Assembly (NCBI GenBank): GCA_904397815.1
Contig: CAJFOT010000011.1
Span: 1 to 33,162 of the forward strand
From: Candidatus Paralachnospira sangeri
Lineage (GTDB): Bacteria; Bacillota; Clostridia; Lachnospirales; Lachnospiraceae
Direction: 5' to 3'
DNA: 33,162 nucleotides
The translations under genes and the position numbers were made by a program. Within the stretch, counting starts at the first letter, position 1. Each line of letters begins with the position of its first letter. Below the pieces are notes generated by a model. That model searched no databases, was not told the DNA's origin, and saw only the letters and a list, made by a program, of their open reading frames with translations. This document shows, piece by piece, positions 22,441-31,045 of the stretch.

Positions 22441-23808
22441 ATGAAAAAAAGCTATGAGATCGACATGTGTCACGGGCCGCTTCTGGGAAAAATTCTGCGG
22501 TTCGTATTGCCGCTGGTATTGTCCAATATTCTGCAGCTGCTGTTCAACGCGGCGGATATTGTGGTGGTAGGGCGGTATGTGGGCAGCCAGGCACTGGCCG
22601 CGGTTGGCTCCACGTCCTCATTGATTCAGCTGATTACCAATGTGTTCGTGGGACTCTCTGTAGGTGTGAATGTACTGGCTGCCCGTTATTATGGCAGCAA
22701 GGCAGACAGAGATCTGTCCCAGACAGTTCACACGGCGATTGTGATGAGCCTGGTGAGCGGCGTATTTCTGATTTTCGCCGGGATCGGCCTGGCCAGGCCC
22801 ATGCTTCAGCTGATGGGATCGCCTGATGATGTGCTGAGCCAGTCTGCCCTGTATCTGAGAATTTATTTCGCCGGGATGCCGGCGTTTATGCTCTACAATT
22901 TCGGCAGCGCCATCCTCAGGGCGGCGGGAGACACCAGGAGACCGCTCTATTATCTGTTTGCCGCCGGCGTGCTGAATGTGATCCTGAATCTCTGGTTTGT
23001 GATTTCCTTCGGTCTGGGCGTGGCCGGAGTGGCGCTGGCGACGGTGATTTCCCAGTGTCTCTCTGCTGTGCTGGTGCTGCTGACGCTGATGAAGAGCCAG
23101 GGAGCGATGAAGGTCTCCTGGTCAAAGATGCGGATTAACCGCCATAAGGCGGCGCAGATCATCGGGATCGGACTTCCGGCAGGCATCCAGAGCGCCATCT
23201 TTTCCGTTTCCAACGTACTGATTCAGTCAGCGGTCAATTCCTTCGGTTCCATCGCCATGGCAGGATCTACCAGCGCAAACAATCTGGAAGGCTTTGTCTA
23301 TACCGCGATGAACGCGGTTTACCAGGCCTGCCTCAGCTTTACCAGCCAGAATGTGGGCGGGAAAAAGTACAGCAGGATCAACAGGATCCTGGGAACCTGC
23401 CTGGGGGTTACGCTGACGATCGGGCTGATCCTGGGACTGGGGACTGTGGCCCTGGGGCCCATTCTGCTGAGAATTTATTCCTCGGACCCTGAGGTGATCG
23501 CCTTTGGGATGCGCCGGCTTCAGATGGTGTGCAGCCTGTACTGCCTGTGCGGCGTAATGGATACCCTGGTGGGAAGTCTGCGGGGCATGGGATTTTCGCT
23601 GGTGCCGATGGTCAGTTCTCTGGTGGGCTCCTGCGCCCTGCGGGTGCTGTGGGTATATACGGTTTTTGCTGTGGACCGCTCCTGGGACATCCTGTTCCTG
23701 TCCTATCCGGTGTCCTGGGTGCTGACCATTGTGTGCCATGTGGTATATTTCCTGATTGTGAGAAAGAAGCTGCCGAAAACAGACGAGCCGGAGACTGCCG
23801 TCGCTTAA
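22441..23808 (+). CDS. MATE family efflux transporter
   Basis: This is a 455-residue multidrug and toxin extrusion family protein with about 12 hydrophobic helices in two repeats. It begins near PLLGKILRFVLPLVLSNILQ and contains NAADIVVVGRYVGSQALAAV, the classic MATE helix-2 region, and AGDTRRPLYY between helices 4 and 5. It would export cations or drugs using Na+ or H+. Family resemblance to MOP-superfamily flippases makes a role with the downstream glycosyltransferases conceivable but unproven. ATG 22441 is the first in-frame start after a stop, with no nearby Shine-Dalgarno. The first glycosyltransferase follows 20 nt later. Confidence 0.92.
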   Translation: MKKSYEIDMCHGPLLGKILRFVLPLVLSNILQLLFNAADIVVVGRYVGSQALAAVGSTSSLIQLITNVFVGLSVGVNVLAARYYGSKADRDLSQTVHTAIVMSLVSGVFLIFAGIGLARPMLQLMGSPDDVLSQSALYLRIYFAGMPAFMLYNFGSAILRAAGDTRRPLYYLFAAGVLNVILNLWFVISFGLGVAGVALATVISQCLSAVLVLLTLMKSQGAMKVSWSKMRINRHKAAQIIGIGLPAGIQSAIFSVSNVLIQSAVNSFGSIAMAGSTSANNLEGFVYTAMNAVYQACLSFTSQNVGGKKYSRINRILGTCLGVTLTIGLILGLGTVALGPILLRIYSSDPEVIAFGMRRLQMVCSLYCLCGVMDTLVGSLRGMGFSLVPMVSSLVGSCALRVLWVYTVFAVDRSWDILFLSYPVSWVLTIVCHVVYFLIVRKKLPKTDEPETAVA

Positions 23809-23828
23809 AGGACAGCTGAGGTGGGAAG

Positions 23829-24761
23829 ATGAAGATTGGATTTCTGATATTATGTCATACAGACCCTGAACATATCGGGCGGCTGGCCAGGCGGCTGAGC
23901 CGGACGGAGGATTTTTCCGTCTGGATTCATGTGGACAGCAAGGTGGAAGCAGAGCCCTTCCGCCAGGCTGCCGCCGGCCTGCCCCGGGTCTGTCTGACGG
24001 ACAGACGCCAGGACTGCCGGTGGGGCCGGTTCGGTACGGTCCGGGCAGAGCTGTCGCTGATGGAGGCGGCTCTGGAGGAGGGCTGCGACCGCCTGGTTCT
24101 GCTTCAGGGACTGGATTATCCGCTGAAATCAAATGAGGAGATCCTGGCTTTCTTCCGGCAGCGGCCGGATACGGAATTTATCCGGGCCTGCCGCATCGCC
24201 GGCTCCCGCGACTCCTATCATGCTGAGAAATGCCGCCGGTACTGGCTGCTGAATGACAGCCTGCCCGCCAGGGCCTGGAACCGGCTGAACGACCGCCATC
24301 CCCTGTATTTGCGCTCCGGCGTGTACCGGGAACAGGGACAGGCCTATCCCTGCTGCTGGGGCAGCGCCCAGTGGGCCCTGACAGCCGGCTGCGCCCGCTA
24401 TATTCTGGATTTTGTCCGGGAGCATCCGGGATTTTCCCGGTACTACAGTCATATATTCCCCTGTGATGAAACCTTTTTCGCCAGCATCGTGCACAATTCA
24501 CCCTATTCGGCCCGCACCGCCATGAAGGGCCCTGAGCCGGAACAGCGGTATCTGGTGAACTGGCGGAATCTTCACTATTTTGAATATCCGAAACTGATCC
24601 GGGTATTTACAGAGGATGATTATGATTTCCTGCGGCAGCGGGAGGAGCTGTTTGTGAGAAAAGTGACCACAGACCAGTCCGCCAGGCTTCTGGACCTGCT
24701 GGACAGGGACGCCGGGCTGCCTGCGGGAAGAGACGGAACAGAAGGAGACGGAACAGTATGA
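23829..24761 (+). CDS. Core-2/I-branching beta-1,6-N-acetylglucosaminyltransferase-like protein
   Basis: This is a 310-residue GT14-type glycosyltransferase (Branch/PF02485). Motifs are the N-terminal FLILCHTDPEHIGRLARRLS, WIHVDSKVE, LLQGLDYPLKSNEEIL (the SGQDYPL-like motif), WGSAQWALT and PCDETFFASIVHNSPY (the PDE-type catalytic region). It is soluble, without transmembrane segments. It probably transfers a sugar to a surface or secreted glycan; donor and acceptor are unknown. It overlaps the fucosyltransferase gene by 4 nt and follows the MATE gene by 20 nt, so these are one transcription unit. Confidence 0.87.
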   Translation: MKIGFLILCHTDPEHIGRLARRLSRTEDFSVWIHVDSKVEAEPFRQAAAGLPRVCLTDRRQDCRWGRFGTVRAELSLMEAALEEGCDRLVLLQGLDYPLKSNEEILAFFRQRPDTEFIRACRIAGSRDSYHAEKCRRYWLLNDSLPARAWNRLNDRHPLYLRSGVYREQGQAYPCCWGSAQWALTAGCARYILDFVREHPGFSRYYSHIFPCDETFFASIVHNSPYSARTAMKGPEPEQRYLVNWRNLHYFEYPKLIRVFTEDDYDFLRQREELFVRKVTTDQSARLLDLLDRDAGLPAGRDGTEGDGTV

Positions 24762-25717
24762 TAATTGTGATGATGACCAGCGGGCTGGGGAACCAGATGT
24801 ACCAGTACGGCATGTATAAACTGCTGTCCCTGACCTACCCGGATACAGAGATTAAGGCGGATATTACCCGCTTCCGCCTGTACAGCGCCCACCAGGGCTT
24901 TGAGCTGAAGCGGATTTTTGAGCATCCCGGCTCTCCTTTTCATCTGGAAATCGCGGATAACCGGGAGATTTTCCGCACCGGCGGCGGTATCCCCATCTGG
25001 TCAGATTCCCGCCTGATGCAGAAGCTGGAGCGGTTCCGGGTATGGTATAACCGGAAGGCTGACGCTGTCAGCCGCCGACTGGGCACCTACCGGATTATTG
25101 ATGAGAGCATTCTCTGCGACCAGTGCCGGTATAATGAGGCGGTATTCCAGAAGCTGACTCATCTGGATGTGAGAAAGGACTGGAGCGTGAGAGGGTACTG
25201 GGAGAATGAAAATTATTATAAGGCTATCCTGCCTCAGCTGCAGCAGGATTTCGTCTTTCCCGAAATACGGGATGAGAAGAACCGGGAGGCGGCAGAGCAG
25301 ATCCGGGACAGCGCCTCTGTCAGCATCCATGTCCGCCGGGGAGACTATGTGGGCAGCCAGTTCGATATCCTGACCATGGATTACTATAAGCGGGCTGTGG
25401 CCTGGATCAGAGAGCATACGGAGGGAGACCGGTTCTTTCTCTTTTCCGATGACAGGGAATATGCCGGGGAAGCTTTTTCCTGGCTGGACCATAAGGAGAT
25501 TATCTCCCATAACCGGGGCGGGGACAGCTTCCGGGACATGCAGCTGATGAGCATGTGCCGCCACAATATTATCGCCAATTCCACCTTCAGTACCTGGGCG
25601 GGGCTGCTGAATCAGAACCCCGGCCGCCGTGTGGTCTATCCGGACCGCTACACCCGCAGTGGAGACAGAAGGACGCGGGATTTCGAAGGGTGGCAGGCGA
25701 TGGAGGTGGAGTTATGA
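24758..25717 (+). CDS. Alpha-1,2-fucosyltransferase (GT11)
   Basis: This is a 319-residue GT11 enzyme that would transfer L-fucose from GDP-fucose. The N-terminal GLGNQMYQYGMYKLL (9-23) and the donor-binding motif HVRRGDYV (about 191-198) are characteristic, as are LFSDDREYA and NIIANSTFSTWAGLLNQNP near the C-terminus. Length is usual for bacterial GT11. Both ends overlap neighbouring genes by 4 nt (ATGA). GDP-fucose synthesis genes are not in the window, so the donor must come from elsewhere. The product could be a fucosylated surface glycan, but linkage and acceptor are inference. Confidence 0.9.
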   Translation: MIIVMMTSGLGNQMYQYGMYKLLSLTYPDTEIKADITRFRLYSAHQGFELKRIFEHPGSPFHLEIADNREIFRTGGGIPIWSDSRLMQKLERFRVWYNRKADAVSRRLGTYRIIDESILCDQCRYNEAVFQKLTHLDVRKDWSVRGYWENENYYKAILPQLQQDFVFPEIRDEKNREAAEQIRDSASVSIHVRRGDYVGSQFDILTMDYYKRAVAWIREHTEGDRFFLFSDDREYAGEAFSWLDHKEIISHNRGGDSFRDMQLMSMCRHNIIANSTFSTWAGLLNQNPGRRVVYPDRYTRSGDRRTRDFEGWQAMEVEL

Positions 25718-26559
25718 TTGCGGCAGTCAGCTGCGGAGATGAGCGGTACCGGCAGGCTATGGAGTTTCAGGCCGGAACCGCCAGAAGAAAAGGGGGCGCG
25801 GACCGGGTATATCAGTACCTGATATCCGACATCGACCCGGAATTCCGAAAAAAAAACGAACGGATTCTCTCCCAGCCCAGAGGGAACGGATACTGGCTGT
25901 GGAAGCCCTATTTCATCAGCAGGACATTAAAAGAACTGAAAGAGGGAGACTATCTGGTTTACTGCGATGCCGGGATTTATTATGTAAACTCCGTGAAAAA
26001 GCTGATCCGGGCTATGGAACGGCAGGGGGAGGATCTGATGGCCTTTGAGATTCCCCACATGGAATATGAGTATACGAAGCGGGATGTGTTTATCGCTCTG
26101 GAGGCTGACCGGGAGGAATATACCCGCAGCCCCCAGCGGATGGCGGGAACCATTGTGGTGAAAAAAACAGCCCGTTCCGTTCGGGTGATCGAAGAATGGC
26201 TGAAATATGCCCAGCAGGATGAACTGATCACAGACGCCCCCAACAGGCTGGGTGCGGAGAACTATGAGGGCTTTGTGGACCACCGCCATGACCAGTCGAT
26301 CTGGAGCGTGGTGTCTAAAAAACAGGGCGTCAGAGGCTACCGGGACGCCACCCAGTTCGGCCTGCCCTGCGGCCTGGGGCCTTTCCTGTGGAAGAACAGG
26401 AAGCTGCGGCGGAATACCGTTTCCGACTATCCGGTGATTTTCATGCTCCACCGCAGGTTCCGGGTGACCTGGAAAGTGCGGCTGGAGATACGGATGCAGT
26501 ACATTTTCCCTAAGGGATATGCGGTGTACCGGAAGTTTGTGAAGCCGTCGATTCTGTAG
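25714..26559 (+). CDS. Putative glycosyltransferase-like protein of a poorly described family
   Basis: This 281-residue protein has no confident family assignment. The start at 25714 overlaps the fucosyltransferase stop (ATGA). Notable motifs are RGNGYWLWKPYFI (56-68) and a DXD-like LVYCDAGIYYVNS (81-93), a layout resembling GT-A nucleotide-sugar transferases of polysaccharide loci. DHRHDQSIWSVVSKKQGV follows around residue 190. The C-terminus is basic and could contact the membrane. Being third in a coupled glycosyltransferase run, it most likely acts on the same glycan. No intrinsic terminator is evident after it. Confidence 0.7.
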   Translation: MIAAVSCGDERYRQAMEFQAGTARRKGGADRVYQYLISDIDPEFRKKNERILSQPRGNGYWLWKPYFISRTLKELKEGDYLVYCDAGIYYVNSVKKLIRAMERQGEDLMAFEIPHMEYEYTKRDVFIALEADREEYTRSPQRMAGTIVVKKTARSVRVIEEWLKYAQQDELITDAPNRLGAENYEGFVDHRHDQSIWSVVSKKQGVRGYRDATQFGLPCGLGPFLWKNRKLRRNTVSDYPVIFMLHRRFRVTWKVRLEIRMQYIFPKGYAVYRKFVKPSIL

Positions 26560-26586
26560 GAGAATGGCAGAAAGCCTGCGGGCAGG

Positions 26587-27009
26587 TCAAAGGGCCCGCA
26601 GAAAAAATGCCATATACAGGGGAAGGGTTAAGATCTGCTCCGATCTTCCGACATTATAATCCCCCAAATTCACTTCCAGCCCTGAATCTTTGCGGAAATA
26701 ATAGAGTTTGCGTCCTATTTTCGCCAAAATATCGGCGACCAGATTTTCAAAAACAGCGCCCTTGTATCCGTAAAGATTTCCCTGCAGAATATCATACTGG
26801 GTTCCATCTTCCAGCATACTGACAAATAAGCCGCAGTCCTTCATATACACTTTGAAAGTATCTTTTTCTGCGTTTCCGTCTAGAGGAAGTTCTGTGATGG
26901 AGAGTTTATAACATCGGGTGATGATTCCCGCGTCTTCGATCCATTGCAGGCTCCCTTCATATTTAGAAGCAGTAGATCCTTTCTTCACTACGGAATATTG
27001 GAGCTTCTG
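26587..27009 (-). pseudogene. Remnant of a DUF4143 AAA-type ATPase
   Basis: About 140 residues of the C-terminal half of a DUF4143 ATP-binding protein remain: VVKKGSTASKYEGSLQWIED, KVYMKDCGLFVSML, YKGAVFENLVADILAKIG and the usual end LGDYNVGRSEQILTLPLYMAF. The whole N-terminal AAA domain is absent. There is also an apparent internal deletion of some 60 residues near 26670, where LEV is followed directly by NLGDYNVG instead of the nuclease-like segment. The reading frame continues upstream only by antisense coincidence with the regulator remnant. The 5' break is around 27000-27009. Confidence 0.75.
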
Positions 27010-28144
27010 TGCCTGCCGGCCGATACAGACAGGATGGCGCTGTTTGACCGGATTGCCGGTGTATTCGATCTTTTTTCTGATTATGAGAGCCGTATTCACA
27101 GCGCTATGCTGGATAAAGAACCGTGGTCGGAAATCGGAGATGTGCTTTTTGAGATTTTTCAGAATCCGATTTACTGTACCGGGCCTTATGATGAATTCTT
27201 TTTTGTAAAATACGATCCGGAACGTCCCGAATTTCTGGAGCGGTACCAATATCATGAAAAACTGGGGTACTATCCGGAGGATGAGCGGAATGTCAATTAC
27301 GCAGACCCTGCTTTTTCTATGGTGTATAAACCCAGATGTGCCTTGTACTGCGACGCGGCTGTTCCCATCTATGGTTCCGGAGGCATTGTATATAATTTGT
27401 TTGATGATGACTATTTCAGAGGATGTATTTTTTTCGAGGATGTGTACCGGCGACCAATGGAGGCGGATTATGCGCTGATGGAATGGGCGGGAAAATATGT
27501 CAGACAGCTTTTGAAAAAAGATTATTCCTTCCGTGGCTCCGGTTCCCAGAAAATGAAAGAAATGCTGGAAAATATGCTGGCAGCCCATCTGCCTTATCAA
27601 AAGGAATATGACACGGTGCTGCGGGCCTGCGGGTGGAAATGCGGACATTGCTACAGGGTGATCTGCGTTCAGTTCAGGCAGTCCTTTTCCGATGATCATG
27701 ATCAGCTGCTTTATGAGTGTGCGGAAGCGATAAAAACGGTATTTTGCCATCAATACGTCCTGGTGATGAATCACATGGTGGTGATGCTGGTAAATATGTC
27801 ATTGGAGAATATCAAGATTTATGAGCTGTCGGCTAAGATGAAAGCCTTCACCCATATACAGGAGATTGGAGTTGGAATCGGAGGAGAATGCAGTGATCTT
27901 CAGGAGATCTGGCAGTATTACCGCCAGGCCTGTATGGCACTGGCGCTGGCGGTATCAGGCGGAAAAGAACCGGTGATTCTGTTCGAAGCCCATCTGCTGG
28001 ATCTGCTTCTGGCACAGATATTCAGGGAAAATGGGTGCTGGTTTTATGTAAGTCCGGGCCTAAAGCGGCTGATGGCTTATGATGAAGAAAACAACAGTGA
28101 AATGATGCTGACTCTGAAATGTTTTCTGAAAAATAACCTGATTG
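27010..28144 (+). pseudogene. Truncated PucR/CdaR-type transcriptional regulator
   Basis: An open frame of about 375 codons resembles the middle of PucR-like regulators: DRMALFDRIAGVFDLFSDYE, then a sensor-like part (FQNPIYCTGPYDEFFFVKYD), a GGDEF-like domain (YRVICVQFRQSFSDDHDQL, IGVGIGGECSDLQEIWQYYR) and SEMMLTLKCFLKNNL. The C-terminal PucR helix-turn-helix that should follow is missing; the frame runs into antisense of the permease gene at about 28145. The N-terminus is also missing, being fused to the ATPase remnant near 27010, and no ribosome binding site precedes any ATG. It is very probably nonfunctional as a DNA-binding regulator. Confidence 0.72.
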
Positions 28145-30163
28145 TTAATATCTGCCGTACACTCCCTGCTCCTCCGCTATCCGTTTGCATGCCAGCCAGG
28201 TGGCCAGGAAGTAACTCCCATAGACGGCCAGGAACAGCAGGATGGTGACGGTGACATTTGCGGAGATATGCATGTTCATAAATTCCTCCACAACCTTCAT
28301 GGATTCATCTACCAGTACTGTGGAGTAGAGCCCGGCCACTGCCAGGGGCAGGGCGAAGAAGAGGGCTGTCTGGAGGAATACGGCGCGGCTGACCTGCCGC
28401 TTGGAGGCGCCCAGCTTCCGGAGCAGTTCGTAGCGGTAAATGTTGTCTGCTGTCTCGGTCAGCTGTTTTAAGGCCAGCAGGGCGGCGCAGATCAGCAGGA
28501 ATACCAGGCCGATATAGCAGCAGATGAAGGAGACCAGGGCATTGCTTCCGTAGAAGGCGTCATACATCATATTTTTTTCCGCGTACCGGTAGCCGTGGGC
28601 TTCGTCCAGGCCGATGGGAATCATTTTCGCCAGGATTTCATCCGGGTTTGCCTCCGGCCTGTACTGTACCAGCAGGATATTGAGATCCTTCTCCAGATTG
28701 GAGACGACATGGTCCGGCACGATCAGGGTGCCCCGGTCGTTGTTTCCCACAGAGGTCATGAAACAGGTTTCCCGGAGCGGGGTGTCAGAGGCCCGCTCCA
28801 GGGTGACGCCGCCGACGGTGAGCGCCGGGTGGCTGTCCAGGGCGGCCTGGATATAATCCCAGGTTCCTTTATAATTGCAGTTGATCAGATACTGCCCTTC
28901 CTCCAGCTGAACCTCTTCTTTTCCCTGCATGGCCAGTGCCCGGTTGAAATCGGTGATGGAGATGACCCACACCTGGGTTTCGGGAACTGGCTCGTCGATG
29001 GGCCAGAGGGATAATTTCTGCCCTTCAAATAATTCCCCGTAAGTGATGTCTGCGTCGTAGAGGCTGATCTGCTCCATCCGGCTGGCATAATCCGCGATCT
29101 CCACTCCCTGGCCGGACAGATATTCCGCGATGCTGCTGTCCCCGTCTGTCTCCACATCGGATAACACATTCAGGTCATAGGGCGCGGCGGCTTGAGCCAG
29201 CTCGTTCATGGCGAAGACGGTGCTGGCGCCGATGGATACGGTGCAGATGGTAACCGTGAGCAGACCGCAGACAATGGCCAGGATAAAATAGTTGGTGCGG
29301 ATTTTGCTGCCGATCTGCCGCACCAGAAAGGTGTTCAGTCCTTTCAGGCAGAAGGCGCTGTCCGTCCGCACTGTCCGGATGAATACAGCGGACAGTGCGT
29401 AGAAAAACAGGAAGGTGCCGGCAGCCAGGGCCAGAGCCGCGGCCTGGAAAAAACTGCTGTCCCGGGAGGGCAGGATTCCGTTCCGGCGGATCAGGACAGC
29501 TGCGGCAGCGATCAGCGCCAGAGAGAGCAGGAGAAAGAGCAGAGGGAAAACCGGGTGGGTTTTCTTCATGTTCTCGTTTTTCCGGCTGGCTGTCAGCAGG
29601 TCGATGAGGCGGACGCTGGAGACTGACCAGACATTGCATGCCATGACGATGAAAAAGATCAGGGCAAAGCAGAGGACTGTCTGGCGGAAGGCGGCGGGAG
29701 AGAAGACCGGCTGAAACTGATTCAGCTCCACGGCGAACAGTTTCATGGCGACCAGGGAGAGGCCCTGGGAGATCACCAGTCCCAGGCCCAGTCCTGCCGC
29801 CAGGGCGGCCAGCCCGACACAGAAGGTTTCGCCGGCGAAAATCCGGGAGATCCGTCCCTTTTTCATCCCCAGGAGCATATAGATGCCCAGCTCTTTTTTG
29901 CGCCGTTTCAGGAGAAACTGATTGGCGTAAATGATGAGAAAGGCCAGAACCGCGGCCAGCAGCAGGGAGAGGGCGGACAGGATGGTGCTCAGCTGGTCAT
30001 ACAGCATGGCCCGGGTCATGGACATCCCGGTGAAGGCAGGCTGGCCGGAGATGGAATTAAAGGCGTAAAACAGGCTGACCGACAGCATGAGAGTGAGAAA
30101 ATAAATGGAGTAGTCCCGGAGATGTTTCCCCACATTCCGGATGACAAGTTTACAGAAGGTCAT
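28145..30163 (-). CDS. BceB-type ABC transporter permease (FtsX family)
   Basis: This is a 672-residue permease of the BceB/VraG group, the membrane half of peptide-antibiotic detoxification and sensing transporters. It has an FtsX-like first module (LLKRRKKELGIYMLLGMKKG after helix 2), about ten transmembrane segments and a large extracellular domain (about residues 325-560) before the last three helices, the hallmark of Bce transporters. The ATG at 30163 is chosen because GGGAGGT (30177-30171) is 7 nt away; the alternative GTG at 30172 touches this site. It overlaps the ATPase gene by 14 nt. Its stop codon coincides with the breakpoint of the regulator remnant. Confidence 0.92.
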   Translation of the reverse strand: MTFCKLVIRNVGKHLRDYSIYFLTLMLSVSLFYAFNSISGQPAFTGMSMTRAMLYDQLSTILSALSLLLAAVLAFLIIYANQFLLKRRKKELGIYMLLGMKKGRISRIFAGETFCVGLAALAAGLGLGLVISQGLSLVAMKLFAVELNQFQPVFSPAAFRQTVLCFALIFFIVMACNVWSVSSVRLIDLLTASRKNENMKKTHPVFPLLFLLLSLALIAAAAVLIRRNGILPSRDSSFFQAAALALAAGTFLFFYALSAVFIRTVRTDSAFCLKGLNTFLVRQIGSKIRTNYFILAIVCGLLTVTICTVSIGASTVFAMNELAQAAAPYDLNVLSDVETDGDSSIAEYLSGQGVEIADYASRMEQISLYDADITYGELFEGQKLSLWPIDEPVPETQVWVISITDFNRALAMQGKEEVQLEEGQYLINCNYKGTWDYIQAALDSHPALTVGGVTLERASDTPLRETCFMTSVGNNDRGTLIVPDHVVSNLEKDLNILLVQYRPEANPDEILAKMIPIGLDEAHGYRYAEKNMMYDAFYGSNALVSFICCYIGLVFLLICAALLALKQLTETADNIYRYELLRKLGASKRQVSRAVFLQTALFFALPLAVAGLYSTVLVDESMKVVEEFMNMHISANVTVTILLFLAVYGSYFLATWLACKRIAEEQGVYGRY

Positions 30164-30920
30164 TTGTCTCACCTCCCAGCGCAGAGACCACCTCCAGGAT
30201 CTGGATAAAGAAATCCTTCCTGCTGCGGCTGCCCCGGTTCAGCTCGTGGAAGAGCTGGCCGTCCTTGATAAAAAGGATGCGGCGGCAATAGCTGGCGGAG
30301 AAGGCGTCATGGGTCACCATCAGGATGGTGGCCGAGAGGCGCTTATTCAGTTCTTCCAGCATGGACAGCAGCATCCGTGAGGAGAGGGAGTCCAGAGCAC
30401 CGGTGGGCTCGTCGGCCAGAACCATGGCCGGGCCGGTCACCATAGCCCGGGCGGCGGCCACCCGCTGCTGCTGGCCGCCGGACATCTGGTAGGGGTACTT
30501 GGACAGCACATCCGCCACATTCAGCGCCCGGGCTGTCTCCTGCACTCGCCTGCGGATTTCCCCGGGCCTGATGCCGGAGATGGACAGGGCCAGAGAAATG
30601 TTTTCGTAAGCGGTCAGGGTGTCCAGCAGACTAAAATCCTGAAAGATAAAGCCCAGCTTCCGCCTGCGGAAATCGGACAGCCGGCCGCCCCGCAGGGCGG
30701 TGATGTCGGTGCCGTCCACATAAATGTGGCCGCTGGTGACATGGTCGATGGTGGAGATACAGTTGAGCAGGGTGGTCTTTCCGGAACCGGAAGGCCCCAT
30801 AATGCCCAGAAACTCCCCTTTTTCCACCGTGAAAGATATATGGTCCACTGCCTTTGTCAGGCTTCCTTTGTTTCCGTAATATTTCTGAATATCATCTACC
30901 TGTAAGATCGGTTCATTCAT
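30150..30920 (-). CDS. BceA-type ABC transporter ATP-binding protein
   Basis: This is a 256-residue ATPase of the MacB/BceA family, partner of the permease gene downstream. It contains Walker A GPSGSGKTT (42-50), the Q-loop FIFQDFSLLD, signature MSGGQQQR, Walker B MVLADEP and the switch histidine in VTHD. The ATG at 30920 is preceded by AAAAGGAGCTGACATC. A 110-nt gap containing a BceR-type inverted repeat separates it from the kinase gene, so the ABC genes probably have their own inducible promoter. Substrates of relatives are bacitracin, lantibiotics and similar cell-wall-active peptides; the actual ligand here is unknown. Confidence 0.93.
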   Translation of the reverse strand: MNEPILQVDDIQKYYGNKGSLTKAVDHISFTVEKGEFLGIMGPSGSGKTTLLNCISTIDHVTSGHIYVDGTDITALRGGRLSDFRRRKLGFIFQDFSLLDTLTAYENISLALSISGIRPGEIRRRVQETARALNVADVLSKYPYQMSGGQQQRVAAARAMVTGPAMVLADEPTGALDSLSSRMLLSMLEELNKRLSATILMVTHDAFSASYCRRILFIKDGQLFHELNRGSRSRKDFFIQILEVVSALGGETNDLL

Positions 30921-31031
30921 GATGTCAGCTCCTTTTCTGAGGAATATACCGCAGCCGCCGGCGGGGTTTCTGCATGTTTCCACAATAACATATTTCCTCA
31001 GGATGTGCCATGAAGTCAGATTACATTTACA

Positions 31032-31045
31032 TTACAGAAATGTAA
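31032..31045. promoter_or_regulatory. Probable BceR-type response-regulator operator
   Basis: TTACAGAAATGTAA is a perfect TTACA-N4-TGTAA inverted repeat, the arrangement I recall for BceR-like regulators. It is extended by a second ATGTAA half on the ABC-operon side. It overlaps the stop codon of the kinase gene and lies about 110 nt upstream of the ABC ATPase start. It would mediate autoinduction of the transporter by the neighbouring response regulator; binding is inferred. Candidate -10 boxes downstream are not convincing. Confidence 0.6.

Noticed and set aside
26576..26601. CTGCGGGC/GCCCGCAG hairpin after the glycosyltransferase operon as a terminator
   Set aside because: An 8-bp stem exists, but on the plus strand it is followed by A residues, not T, so it lacks a terminator tail. 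It also overlaps the end of the ATPase remnant.
26944..28248. Intact 434-residue regulator gene
   Set aside because: The first about 25 codons are antisense of the ATPase remnant and the last about 35 are antisense of the permease; only the middle matches a regulator, so it is treated as a pseudogene.
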